Source: JAJXWB01 sp046349085
GTDB lineage: Bacteria > Pseudomonadota > Alphaproteobacteria > Rhizobiales > Beijerinckiaceae
Direction: 5' to 3'
Assembly: GCA_046349085.1 (NCBI GenBank)
Contig: JAXMDA010000001.1
Coordinates: forward strand, 1-64,000
DNA: 64,000 nt
Every line of letters begins with the position of its first letter. Within the stretch, counting starts at the first letter, position 1. The notes below the pieces were generated by a model that was not told the DNA's origin, searched no databases, and saw nothing but the letters and a program-made list of their open reading frames with translations. The position numbers and the translations under genes were made by a program. Positions 52,745-61,686 of the stretch are shown piece after piece.

Positions 52745-54322
52745 TCATACGGCGGCGATGCGCTCCATCGCCATGGCGCGCAGTTTCGCGCGCTGGATCT
52801 TCACGCCGTTGGCGCTGTCGGTCACCGGAAAGGCGTCGATCAGGAAAATGCGCGCGGGGACCTTGTAGCCCGCAAGGCGGGCGCGCACATGCGCGATCAG
52901 GCCGCCCTCCTCGGGCCGAGCGCCCGGCGCGGCGATGACGAACGCCGCGCAGCGCGCCTGACCTGCGATCTCCACCGCCACGACCTGCGCGTCGGCGACG
53001 CCCTCGCAAGCCTTCAATTCGTCCTCGATCTCGCCCGGTCCGACCAGAAATCCGCCGAGGCGCATGGCGTCGCCCGCGCGCGTCTCATAGATGAACGAGC
53101 CATCCGCCCGCGTGCGGCCGATGTCGCCGGTGCGGAAGAAGCCGTCCGGCGTCGTCGCTTCGGCCGTCGCCTCCGGATTTCTGAAATAGCCGAGAAAGCG
53201 CGAGGGCGCGTCGATCTCGATCTCGCCGCTGACGTCCGGGCCGGCGATCTCGCCCGTCTCGGAGTCGCGCACGCGCACGCGCGCTTGCGGCGACATCGGC
53301 CATCCCCCGCATTCGATGCGGTCGGCGAAGGGCGCATCGGCCCGACCGATGGAGAAAAGCGCCTGCACTTCGCTCGAGCCATAAAGTCCGCGCATCGGCA
53401 GGCCGCGCTTGTCGGCCGTCGCCGCGAATTCGCGCCAGCCCGGCTGAAAGGCGGCGAAGCCGAAGAGTTGCGCGCGCGGAAACGGCGTGGGGTCGTCGGT
53501 GAGAGCGAGGATGCGCCGGAACATTTCATCCGAACCAAAACTGTGCGTGATCTGTTCGTCCTGAAGAATGCGCAGCGCGGGCGCGGCGTCGAACGCGTCT
53601 ATGACGTGAATGCGTACGCCAGCGGCGAGAAAACCGAGCACGCTCGCCATGCCGAACGTGCCGCAGAAGGGCAGCATGGCGAGCAGCGCGTGTTCGCGTT
53701 TCGACAGTTCGAGGGCGCGCGCGATGGAGCGGGCATGGCCCGCCAGCGTCGCTTGCGAATGCGCGACGAGCTTCGGGCCCTTGGTTGTTCCCGACGTCGT
53801 GAACAGCAGCAACGGCGCGTTGCTCTCGCCTTGCGGCGCGGGCGCAGGGGCGTTCGTTTCGAAGGCGTCGAAGCGCAAGCCCGGCCAGGGCGCCGCCACA
53901 TCGCCGGCGCCGACGATGGCGATCTTCTCGAGCGCGGGAACGGCGGCGCGATCGACGCCGGCGAGGATGGCGGGAAAGTCGATGGAGCGGAAGCCCGGCT
54001 CCAGCGCCAGCATTTTCGCGCCCGACAGGCCGACGACATGGGCGACGTCGGCGGCGCGATAGCGCGTGTTGACGGCCGCGACGATCGCCCCGATGCGCGC
54101 GCAGGCAAAGAGCAGCGCGAGCCATTCGACGCGATTGACCAGCCAGACGGCGACGACATCGCCCTTGCCGATCCCGTGCGCGGCGAGCCAGCCGCACGTC
54201 TGGTCGATTCTCTGTGCGAACTCCCGGAGCGTTACGGGCGCGCCGTCGAAGACGAAGAGAACATCGTCCTCCGCGCCCTGCTGGATCAAGGCGAGAAGCG
54301 GCATATCGAATTGCGTGCTCAT
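52745..54322 (-). CDS. AMP-forming acyl-CoA synthetase/ligase
   Basis: 525 residues from MSTQFDMPLLALIQQ. Adenylation motifs complete: TTSGTTKGPKLV (A3), GLYGSSEVQ (A5), FFRTGDIGR (A7), a hinge with LGGFLVGPGEIED, and the catalytic lysine near the end (SANGVKIQRAKLR). It activates a carboxylic acid to its CoA thioester. Chain length cannot be read. The open frame runs further upstream into the intergenic region. Confidence 0.93.
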   Translation of the reverse strand: MSTQFDMPLLALIQQGAEDDVLFVFDGAPVTLREFAQRIDQTCGWLAAHGIGKGDVVAVWLVNRVEWLALLFACARIGAIVAAVNTRYRAADVAHVVGLSGAKMLALEPGFRSIDFPAILAGVDRAAVPALEKIAIVGAGDVAAPWPGLRFDAFETNAPAPAPQGESNAPLLLFTTSGTTKGPKLVAHSQATLAGHARSIARALELSKREHALLAMLPFCGTFGMASVLGFLAAGVRIHVIDAFDAAPALRILQDEQITHSFGSDEMFRRILALTDDPTPFPRAQLFGFAAFQPGWREFAATADKRGLPMRGLYGSSEVQALFSIGRADAPFADRIECGGWPMSPQARVRVRDSETGEIAGPDVSGEIEIDAPSRFLGYFRNPEATAEATTPDGFFRTGDIGRTRADGSFIYETRAGDAMRLGGFLVGPGEIEDELKACEGVADAQVVAVEIAGQARCAAFVIAAPGARPEEGGLIAHVRARLAGYKVPARIFLIDAFPVTDSANGVKIQRAKLRAMAMERIAAV

Positions 54323-54432
54323 CCGGGCTCGTATGTTATCCGCGCCATTGGTTTCGGTCCGAGGATAATGTCTAATCCGGCGGCTTGCGAGGGAGGCATG
54401 TTGTTGACGATGAAGCGCCAGACCGCGCGCGC

Positions 54433-55605
54433 ATGGCGATGATCGAGCCTGCGCCTTCCCCCGCGCGCCTCGCGGTCGGCGGCATGCTGTCCATGGCCGC
54501 GGCTTTTGGCGTCGGGCGTTTCGTCTACACGCCGATCCTGCCCGTGATGATCGCCGACGCGGCGCTGACGCCGGCGAGCGCAGGCATCGTCGCGGCGGCG
54601 AACTTTCTCGGCTACCTTCTTGGCGCGCTGGCGGGCGCAAGCGCCGCGACGCAACGCCGTCCGCGCCTGTTCTTTCTCGCCGGCCTGCTGTCCGGCGCGC
54701 TCTCGCTGGCGGGCATGGCCGTTCCGCCGTCCGTGCCGGTCTTCGCCATCATGCGCTTCATCGGCGGCTTCGGCAGCGCCTTCGTCATCGTCTGCCTGTC
54801 CTCGATGGCGCTGGAGCCGCTGGTGCGCGCCGGCCGGGTCGGCCTGTCGGCCGCGCCCTTTGCGGGGGTCGGGCTCGGCATCGCCTTTTCCTCGGCGCTC
54901 GTCTCGGCGCTTGCGGCCTTTGGGCTCGGCTGGAAGACGATGTGGATCGCCAATGCGCTGATCGCAACCGCCGTCTCGCTCCTGGCGCTGGCGCTGCTGC
55001 CGGCCCCCGCCGCGCCCGCCGCCGCGCCGCAGGCGGCGAAGGCAGATCGCGGCGGCGTCTCCATCGCGCTCGCGGCGCTCGTTCTCTCCTACGGCCTTTT
55101 CGGCTTCGGCTACGTCATCACGGCCACCTTCCTCGTCGCCATCGTGCGCGAGACGGCCTCGCTGGCGCCGGTCGAGCCTTACGTCTGGGGGATCGTCGGA
55201 CTGGCCGGCGCGCTGTCGATTCCCTTTTGGGCATGGGTCGCGCGACGCACGACCGACGTTTTCGCCTATTCCGTCGCCTGCCTGGTGGAGGCTGCGGGCG
55301 TCGCGCTCAGCGTGGTCTCGCCCAGCCAGGCCGCCATCGTGCTCGCAGGAATCTTTCTCGGCGGCACGTTCATGGCGATCACGGCGATCGGGCTCGGCAT
55401 TGCGCGGCGGTTGACGCAAATGGCGCCGCAGCGCGCGCAGGCGATCATGACCTCGGCCTTCGGTCTCGGGCAGATCGTGGGGCCCGCGCTTGCCGGACAG
55501 TTGCGCGAATCATCGGGAAGTTTTCTCGCCCCGTCGCTGATTGCCGCGGCCGCTCTCCTGATCTCCGCCGCGCTCGGCGCCTTCGTGGCGCGCTCGCGCG
55601 GCTAG
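54433..55605 (+). CDS. MFS transporter, YbfB/YjiJ type
   Basis: 390 residues from MAMIEPAPSPARLAVGG; an ATG two codons later is also possible. About twelve membrane helices with the YbfB-style start FGVGRFVYTPILPVM, and LIATAVSLLALALLP in the middle. Likely a proton-driven transporter of a small acid or drug. Divergent from the acyl-CoA ligase, 110 nt apart, which suggests it carries the same compound (inference). Its stop overlaps the stop of the methyltransferase gene. Confidence 0.87.
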   Translation: MAMIEPAPSPARLAVGGMLSMAAAFGVGRFVYTPILPVMIADAALTPASAGIVAAANFLGYLLGALAGASAATQRRPRLFFLAGLLSGALSLAGMAVPPSVPVFAIMRFIGGFGSAFVIVCLSSMALEPLVRAGRVGLSAAPFAGVGLGIAFSSALVSALAAFGLGWKTMWIANALIATAVSLLALALLPAPAAPAAAPQAAKADRGGVSIALAALVLSYGLFGFGYVITATFLVAIVRETASLAPVEPYVWGIVGLAGALSIPFWAWVARRTTDVFAYSVACLVEAAGVALSVVSPSQAAIVLAGIFLGGTFMAITAIGLGIARRLTQMAPQRAQAIMTSAFGLGQIVGPALAGQLRESSGSFLAPSLIAAAALLISAALGAFVARSRG

Positions 55606-56354
55606 CCGTCCTTCTTGCGGCCGTAGATGCGCGCGGTCAGCGCCGTCTCCTGCCATTCCGGCGCGACGAAGACGTCTTCCAGCCCATGCTGCGCGTAGAG
55701 CCGCAGGATGCGCGCCAGCGGATAGTTGTTCATCTGCATGGCCGGCGCGTCCCAGGCGCGGCGCTGCAGCAGGTTCATGACAAGGCGGCCGAACGGCGCG
55801 CGATGCTTGAGCATGTAGACGAATTCGCGCGCGGGCGGCAACGTGCGCTGAAGCGAGTAGTGCAGGCAGGCGACGCCGCCCGGCGCCAGCCGCGACAGCA
55901 TCTGCGACGTCAGCGCAAGGCCGCGTTCGACCGGAATGTGCTGGAGTACGATATAGCTGTGCACGAGATCGAACGAGCCGCTCACGCGCGTCAGTTCGTC
56001 GTCCGACAGGACGAAATGCGCATTGCGCACGCCGGCGTCGCAGCAATTATCGCGCGCTTCCGCGATCATCGCGTCGGAAATATCGACGCCGACGACTTCG
56101 TCATAGCGTTCGGCGAGCGGCAGCGCGAGACGACCGACGCCGCTGCCGAAATCGAGCGCGCGGAGGCGCGCAACATCGCCGTAGCGCGCGGCAATGTCGT
56201 TCAACGCGATTTCGATCTCGCGGCGGCCCGTGTCGAAAAAGCGCGCGCGATTATCGGCGATACGATCGGCCTTGAATTCGTCGAAACTCACCACGCCGAA
56301 ATAGGGATCGATCCGGCCCCATTTGCGCCAGTCGCTGTCAGACACGAAAGACAT
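55602..56354 (-). CDS. Class I SAM-dependent methyltransferase
   Basis: 250 residues from MSFVSDSDWRKWG at 56354. SAM motif I is clear: RALDFGSGVGRLALPLAERY, followed by VVGVDISDAMIAEARDN. LHYSLQRTLPPAREFVYMLKHR is in the substrate part. Acceptor unknown. Its stop TAG and the facing MFS stop share the tetranucleotide CTAG (55602-55605). Confidence 0.87.
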   Translation of the reverse strand: MSFVSDSDWRKWGRIDPYFGVVSFDEFKADRIADNRARFFDTGRREIEIALNDIAARYGDVARLRALDFGSGVGRLALPLAERYDEVVGVDISDAMIAEARDNCCDAGVRNAHFVLSDDELTRVSGSFDLVHSYIVLQHIPVERGLALTSQMLSRLAPGGVACLHYSLQRTLPPAREFVYMLKHRAPFGRLVMNLLQRRAWDAPAMQMNNYPLARILRLYAQHGLEDVFVAPEWQETALTARIYGRKKDG

Positions 56355-56436
56355 GCAGGCCTCCATCCGCCGTTCAGCGAGGACCCTGCGGACGCGCGGG
56401 GCGACGGTCAACGAAACCTCAACGCGATGGATAAAG

Positions 56437-57006
56437 TTAACCGTTAACCGGGGCGGCCAGGCGCGCAATCACGATCTGCGTCTCGCCATAGGCGCGGCGG
56501 TCGACCCGCTCCATGCGCGGCGGCAACGCCAGCTCTTCCTCCGCCGCCTCCTCGATCACGCAAAGCGCGCCATCGCGCAGCCAGCCGCCTTCGGAGAGCG
56601 CGCGAAGCGCGCGCGGGGCGAGACCCTTGCCGTAGGGCGGATCGAGAAAGGCGAGATCGAATTTTTCGCCTGCGGGCGCATCGCCGAGTTTCGTCGCGTC
56701 GCGCCGGAAGATGCGGGTCAGGCCGCCGAGACCGAGCGCCTCGACATTTTCGCGCAACAGCGCGCGCGCCTCGGCGCCGTCGTCGACGAACAGCGCAAAA
56801 CGCGCCCCGCGCGAAATCGCTTCGAGTCCGAGCGCGCCCGTGCCGGCGAAGAGATCGATCACGCGCGCATTCTCGACTGCATCGTCATGGCCGTGCGCGA
56901 GAATGTTGAATATCGTTTCGCGCAGGCGATCGGAGGTCGGCCGGATCGACTGCGACGATGGACCTTTCAGCGTGCGTCCGCGAAAGCGCCCGCCGACGAT
57001 GCGCAT
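56437..57006 (-). CDS. rsmD: 16S rRNA (guanine966-N2)-methyltransferase
   Basis: 189 residues. MRIVGGRFRGRTLKGPSS and RPTSDRLRETIFNIL at the N-terminus, VIDLFAGTGALGLEAISRGA (SAM site), and the catalytic FLDPPYGKG motif are all diagnostic. Methylates G966 of 16S rRNA. Its start overlaps the stop of the RluB-type gene, so the two RNA-modification genes form a unit. Confidence 0.97.
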   Translation of the reverse strand: MRIVGGRFRGRTLKGPSSQSIRPTSDRLRETIFNILAHGHDDAVENARVIDLFAGTGALGLEAISRGARFALFVDDGAEARALLRENVEALGLGGLTRIFRRDATKLGDAPAGEKFDLAFLDPPYGKGLAPRALRALSEGGWLRDGALCVIEEAAEEELALPPRMERVDRRAYGETQIVIARLAAPVNG

Positions 57007-58646
57007 CAGCCTTTTCCGCGCGGCGGTTTGCGCGGGCCGGCGCCGCGCGGCCCGGCGCCGCCGGGGCGCGGGCCCTTGCGATCGCCGCCGCTACGCGGCC
57101 TGTCGCCGCCCGGCCGCTCCGTACGCTTGAAGGGCCGCTCGCCGCCACGCTCGTCGCGCGAAAAGCGCTTCTCGCCGTCGCGACGACCATCGCGCTGCGG
57201 ACGCGCGCCATCGTCACGCGATTTCGCAAAGCGCGACGGACGCTCGCCGCCTTCGCGCGACGGCCTGCCGGCGCCGAAGGAACGTTCGCCGCGTCCTTCG
57301 CTGCGCGGCCCGCGCCGTTCTTCACGCTGCGGCGCTCTCTCCGATCCGCGCTCGTCGCGGCCTCTGCGCATCGGCCGGTCGCCGCCGCGTTCGGCCTTGA
57401 AGCGCCGGGCGTTGCGGCTGTCCTCGCCGGCCTTGGGCGCGGCGGAGACGACGCGCTCCACCTTCACCGCCCTGCCCTTGCGGTCGGCGGTCTCGCCGCG
57501 CTCGATCTTCACCCGGTCGTCCTGCTGCATCCGCTTGTCGCGTTCGAGGCGCAGCGTCGACACGTGCTTGCGCGGCCCGCCCTTCGGCCGCTCGCGCTTG
57601 GCGTCGGGCTCGGGCTCGCGCCGCCTGTCGAACGTGTCTCGCGAGGCGCGGTCGCGATCGGCGCGATCGAAATGCGGGCGCTCCGCGCGCTCGCGCGGCG
57701 CGCGATCCCGGGCCGGACGATTTTCGCGCGACAAACTACGCTCCTCGCGCGCCGGCGCGTCGAAATCCGCCTGCGATTGCGCGATCAGGCTCGGGCCCAA
57801 TTGGTCGCGCAGCACGCGCGTGCGCACTTCCTCGACCGCCCCTTCGGCGAGCTCGCCGAGCTGGAACGGACCGTAAGACACGCGAATGAGCCTGTTGACG
57901 TCGAGGCCGAGCGAGCCGAGCACGCGGCGCACCTCGCGGTTCTTGCCTTCGCGCAGGCCGAGCGTGATCCATGTGTTGGCGCCCTGCGCGCGGTCGAGCT
58001 TCGCCTCGATCGGCGCGTAATGCACGTCGTCGACCGTCACGCCCCGGGCAAGCGTGTCGAGCGCGGCCTGGTCGGTCTCGCCGTGCGCGCGCACGCGGTA
58101 GCGGCGCAGCCAGCCGGTCTGCGGCAGCTCCAGCGTGCGCGCCAGCCCGCCGTCGTTGGTCAGCAGCAGCAGGCCCTCGGTATTGATGTCGAGCCGGCCG
58201 ACGGTCATCAGGCGCGGCAGTTCCGGATGGCGCTGCCCGAGATAATCGAAGATCGTCGAGCGTCCCTCCGGATCGCGATCGGTCGTCACCAGCCCGCGCG
58301 GCTTGTGGAACAGGAAGAGCCGCGTGCGCTCGCGCGCCGCCATCGGGCGGCCGTCGATGGTGATCTTGTCGGAAGACGTGACATTGAAGGCCGGGCTGTC
58401 CAGCGTGCGGCCGTTGACCGCCACGCGGCCGGCGGCGATCCACTCCTCGGCGTCGCGGCGGGAGCAGGCGCCGGCGCGCGCCATGGCCTTGGCGATGCGC
58501 TCGCCCTGAAAGGCCTTGGGCGCAGCAGCGCGCTCGGGCTTGCCCTTGCCGGGGCCGCGCGGCTTGCCGAACGGCTTCCTGCCGACATCTTTCTTCGCGC
58601 CGGACTTGAAAGGCCGGCCGCCCTGTCGTTTGTCTTTCTCGGTCAT
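57006..58646 (-). CDS. RluB/RsuA-type rRNA pseudouridine synthase with long basic tail
   Basis: 546 residues. S4 RNA-binding domain at about 48-95 (ERIAKAMARAGACSRRDAEE), catalytic domain about 110-295 with Asp153 in TVGRLDINTEGLLLLTNDGG. Beyond about residue 305 the chain is a 240-residue Arg/Glu/Gly/Asp-rich stretch of repeated RDRA, RERAER, GERSF and GDRPRSGG-like units, predicted disordered and RNA-binding. The N-terminal 45 residues are also basic. It would modify 23S or 16S rRNA; the target site is unknown. Long tails of this sort occur in Rhizobiales homologues but vary. Confidence 0.9.
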   Translation of the reverse strand: MTEKDKRQGGRPFKSGAKKDVGRKPFGKPRGPGKGKPERAAAPKAFQGERIAKAMARAGACSRRDAEEWIAAGRVAVNGRTLDSPAFNVTSSDKITIDGRPMAARERTRLFLFHKPRGLVTTDRDPEGRSTIFDYLGQRHPELPRLMTVGRLDINTEGLLLLTNDGGLARTLELPQTGWLRRYRVRAHGETDQAALDTLARGVTVDDVHYAPIEAKLDRAQGANTWITLGLREGKNREVRRVLGSLGLDVNRLIRVSYGPFQLGELAEGAVEEVRTRVLRDQLGPSLIAQSQADFDAPAREERSLSRENRPARDRAPRERAERPHFDRADRDRASRDTFDRRREPEPDAKRERPKGGPRKHVSTLRLERDKRMQQDDRVKIERGETADRKGRAVKVERVVSAAPKAGEDSRNARRFKAERGGDRPMRRGRDERGSERAPQREERRGPRSEGRGERSFGAGRPSREGGERPSRFAKSRDDGARPQRDGRRDGEKRFSRDERGGERPFKRTERPGGDRPRSGGDRKGPRPGGAGPRGAGPRKPPRGKG

Positions 58647-58672
58647 GGCGCCTGATAGCAGTTGGACCCGCG

Positions 58673-59137
58673 ATGGTACAGGAAAAGGACGATCCCAAGG
58701 ACGACCCGATGGCCGCGGCCTTCGCGGCGGCGCGGGCGGCGGCGGCGGCCGGCGAGACGCCGGTCGGCGCGGCGCTGGCGCGGGAGGGCAAGGTGATCGC
58801 CGCGGCCGGCAACCGCGTGATCCTGGACCGCGACCCCACGGCCCATGCCGAAATCCTCGCCATTCGCCGCGCAGCGGCGGAAATCGGCTCGGAACGGCTT
58901 GTTGGCTGCGACCTCTATGTGACGCTCGAGCCCTGCGCGATGTGCGCGGGCGCGATCTCCTTCGCCCGCATTCGACGCCTCTACTGGGCGGCCAACGACC
59001 CCAAGGGGGGCGCGGTGGAGCACGGGCCGCGTTTCTTCTCGCAGCCCACCTGTCACCATGCGCCGGAGCTTTACGGCGGCATTCGCGAGAGCGAGGCGGC
59101 GGAGATGTTGCGGGAGTTTTTTAAGGCGCGGCGGTAG
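58673..59137 (+). CDS. tadA: tRNA-specific adenosine deaminase
   Basis: 154 residues. Zinc ligands and catalytic Glu in the motifs AHAEIL and PCAMCAG; GETPVGAALAREGKVIA is the substrate region. Deaminates adenosine 34 of tRNA-Arg to inosine. FEMalternatively a related guanine deaminase is possible, but the length and the ARIRRLYWAANDPKGGAV run favour TadA. Divergent from the pseudouridine synthase, 26 nt apart; an extra Ala-rich segment at residues 14-26 is of no clear meaning. Confidence 0.93.
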   Translation: MVQEKDDPKDDPMAAAFAAARAAAAAGETPVGAALAREGKVIAAAGNRVILDRDPTAHAEILAIRRAAAEIGSERLVGCDLYVTLEPCAMCAGAISFARIRRLYWAANDPKGGAVEHGPRFFSQPTCHHAPELYGGIRESEAAEMLREFFKARR

Positions 59138-59152
59138 GGCGCTTGCGTCCCG

Positions 59153-60340
59153 TCATTGAGGATTCCTGCGGATCAGCCAGTCCGACAGAAACAGATGCGC
59201 GATGGCGACCGCCGCGATGACGCCGCCGACGACGCCCGTCGCCTCGATGCCCCACTCCTGATAGACCGCGCCGGCGAGCGCCGAGCCGACGCCGCTGCCG
59301 AGATAGATGCCGGCGGCGTTGAGCGCGAGCATCACCCCTTGCGTCTGCGGATCGATGGCCATGAGGCGCGCCTGCTGCGGCACGGTGAAGCCCCAGCCGA
59401 CCAGGCTCCACAGGAAGCTCAGGAACATGCCGAGCGCGAGGTTGAAGGGGATGAGCGTGAGCGCCGGCAATACGATCGCCTGCCCCGTCATGAACAGCAG
59501 CAGCGCGCCGCTCGGCCCGAGCCGGTCGACGAGACGGCCCGAGAGCAGATTGCCGATGACGGCGCCGAGGCCGCCCGCCCCGAGAATGAGCGCGACGCCG
59601 TCGCGGCCCATGCCGAGGCGATATTCGGCGAGCGGCCCCATGAAGGTCATGCCGAGATAGCCCGATGTCGCGATCGTTACCGTCAGCAGCACGGCGACGA
59701 GATGGCGGGGCGACAGCAACGTGCGCCCGAGCGTGCCGAGCGATTGCGGCTGGAACTGCACGTCGGCCGGCACGGCGAGCGCGATCCAGACGAACATCAG
59801 CGCGCCGAGCGTAGCCGCGACGATGAAGGCGACGGGAACGCCGAATGTGTAACCGATAAAGGCCGCGCCCGGCACGCCCAGCACTTGCGCCATCGTCATG
59901 CCGACGAAAACGAAGGACAGTGCCGCGCCGCGCGTTTCGGGCCGGGAAATCGCCACCGCGATCGCCGCCGCGACCGGCGTCACCATGCCCGCGCCCGCTG
60001 CGGCGACGATGCGCGCGGCGTAGAGCGTCGCCGGACTCGTCGCAAAAGCCGATGCAGCGCTCGCGGCGACGAACAGGCCGAGGCCCACGAGGATGACCGC
60101 GCGACGGCGCCACGCGCCGGTCAGCGCGATGAATACCGGCGACGAGACGGCGTAGGCCAGCGCATAGGCGCCCATCACCCAGCCCGCCTGCGCCTTGCTC
60201 ATCGACAGCGACTGCGAAATCGGCGCGAGCAGCGCGATGACGAGGAAGGCGCCAGCGCCGATCGTGAAATTCACGAAGGCGAGCGGCAGCAGAATACCTT
60301 TGGGCAGCGCAGGCTCGCGCGGAGAACTCGCGCCGGTCAT
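59153..60340 (-). CDS. MFS transporter (AraJ-like)
   Basis: 395 residues from MTGASSPREPALPKG at 60340. About twelve membrane helices; GAFLVIALLAPISQSLSMS in the first helix and SPVFIALTGAWRRRAVILVG in the loop 2-3 region match DHA1-type efflux transporters of the AraJ/YdhP group. Substrate unknown. Convergent with tadA, 15 nt apart. Confidence 0.87.
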   Translation of the reverse strand: MTGASSPREPALPKGILLPLAFVNFTIGAGAFLVIALLAPISQSLSMSKAQAGWVMGAYALAYAVSSPVFIALTGAWRRRAVILVGLGLFVAASAASAFATSPATLYAARIVAAAGAGMVTPVAAAIAVAISRPETRGAALSFVFVGMTMAQVLGVPGAAFIGYTFGVPVAFIVAATLGALMFVWIALAVPADVQFQPQSLGTLGRTLLSPRHLVAVLLTVTIATSGYLGMTFMGPLAEYRLGMGRDGVALILGAGGLGAVIGNLLSGRLVDRLGPSGALLLFMTGQAIVLPALTLIPFNLALGMFLSFLWSLVGWGFTVPQQARLMAIDPQTQGVMLALNAAGIYLGSGVGSALAGAVYQEWGIEATGVVGGVIAAVAIAHLFLSDWLIRRNPQ

Positions 60341-60510
60341 GCGCGCTCGCGCTTCAAGCCGGCGTGGCGTTGACAAAGGACGGGGTGGCTCAACAGGCGT
60401 TTCCGAAATGGGATTTTCCGAAAGGTTAGACCGCCGCCCGCGCGCGGGCCAGCGCGGCGCTCGCGATGCTGCTATCGTCTTCCGGCATTTCTCACACCCG
60501 GACCGCCTCG

Positions 60511-61641
60511 ATGAAGACGCTTCAAACCGACGCCCTGCTCGCCGCCGTCAACGCATGGGTGGAGATCGAAAGCCCGACCTATGACATTGCGGGCGTCAAT
60601 CGTGTCGGGGCGCTGGCCGAGCGTCTGCTGCGCGATCTCGGCGGGACGATCGAACGGATTTCGGGCGCGCCCGATTTCGGCGACATCGTCATCGGCCGCA
60701 TCCCCGGCGAAACGGCGGAGCCGGGCATTCTGCTGCTCGGCCATATCGACACGGTCCATCCGGTCGGCACGCTGGCCGGTCCGTTGCCGATGCGCGTGGA
60801 AGGCGACCGCGCCTATGGGCCGGGCATCTACGACATGAAGGGCGGCAACGCCATCGCCTTCGCCGCGCTCGCGCATCTCAACGCCAATGGCCGGCGCCCG
60901 CGATTGCCGGTCACCGTCATGATGATCCCCGATGAGGAAGTGGGCAGCCCTTTTTCGCGCGCGCATATCGAACGCGAGGCGCGCCGGCACGCCATCGCTC
61001 TCGTCGTCGAACCCTCCGGCGAAGGCGGCAAGCTGACCGTCGCGCGCCACGGCATCGCGCGATACTATCTCAAGACGACCGGCGTGCCCGCCCATGCCGG
61101 CGCCTATCATTCCAAGGGCCGCAGCGCGATCCGCGAAATGGCGCGGCAGGTGCTGGCGATCGAGGCCATGACCGACTACGCGCGCAATGTGACGCTGAAT
61201 GTCGGCACGATCAGCGGCGGCACGCACGAGAACATGGTGCCGCTTCATGCCGAGGCCTGCGTCTATTGCCTCGTGCCATTGCCTGAACACGAAAGGGAAG
61301 TGCGCGAACGCCTGATGGCCCTCGTCGCAGTCGACCCGGATGTGAAACTGGAAGTCAGGCAGGGACTCTATCGGCCGTCCTTCGTGAAATCGCCGGCCAT
61401 CCAGCGTCTCTACGACCATGCCGCCGCGCTCGCACAGGAGATCGGCTATCCCGTCGCCGGCGAGCGGATCGCAGGCGGCGGCAGCGACGGCAATTTCACC
61501 GGCGCGCTCGGCGTGCCGACCCTCGACGGCCTCGGCGTCCTGGGCGATGGACCCCATACGCACCAGGAGCATCTCCTCATCTCCTGCCTCGTCCCGCGCA
61601 CGCAATTGCTCGCGCGCCTGTTCGAAACCCTGCCGGCGTGA
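60511..61641 (+). CDS. M20 family metallopeptidase (carboxypeptidase G2-like)
   Basis: 376 residues from MKTLQTDALLAAV. Zinc motifs: LLGHIDTVHP (His-Asp), GPGIYDMKGGNAIAFAA (bridging Asp), MIPDEEVGSP (Glu-Glu), VVEPSGEGGKLT, and the terminal His in THQEHLL. The order fits the ArgE/CPG2 branch that removes C-terminal glutamate or deacylates amino acids. No signal peptide. 170 nt from the divergent MFS gene. Confidence 0.93.
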   Translation: MKTLQTDALLAAVNAWVEIESPTYDIAGVNRVGALAERLLRDLGGTIERISGAPDFGDIVIGRIPGETAEPGILLLGHIDTVHPVGTLAGPLPMRVEGDRAYGPGIYDMKGGNAIAFAALAHLNANGRRPRLPVTVMMIPDEEVGSPFSRAHIEREARRHAIALVVEPSGEGGKLTVARHGIARYYLKTTGVPAHAGAYHSKGRSAIREMARQVLAIEAMTDYARNVTLNVGTISGGTHENMVPLHAEACVYCLVPLPEHEREVRERLMALVAVDPDVKLEVRQGLYRPSFVKSPAIQRLYDHAAALAQEIGYPVAGERIAGGGSDGNFTGALGVPTLDGLGVLGDGPHTHQEHLLISCLVPRTQLLARLFETLPA

Positions 61642-61686
61642 TTTGGCGGCTCGCGCGGCCCCAGGTTTCGTGCAAGACTTTTCCGG

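Noticed and set aside
57006..58655. 565-codon plus-strand frame opposite the pseudouridine synthase gene
   Set aside because: Ala/Arg-rich antisense of the repetitive tail; no ribosome site or family features.
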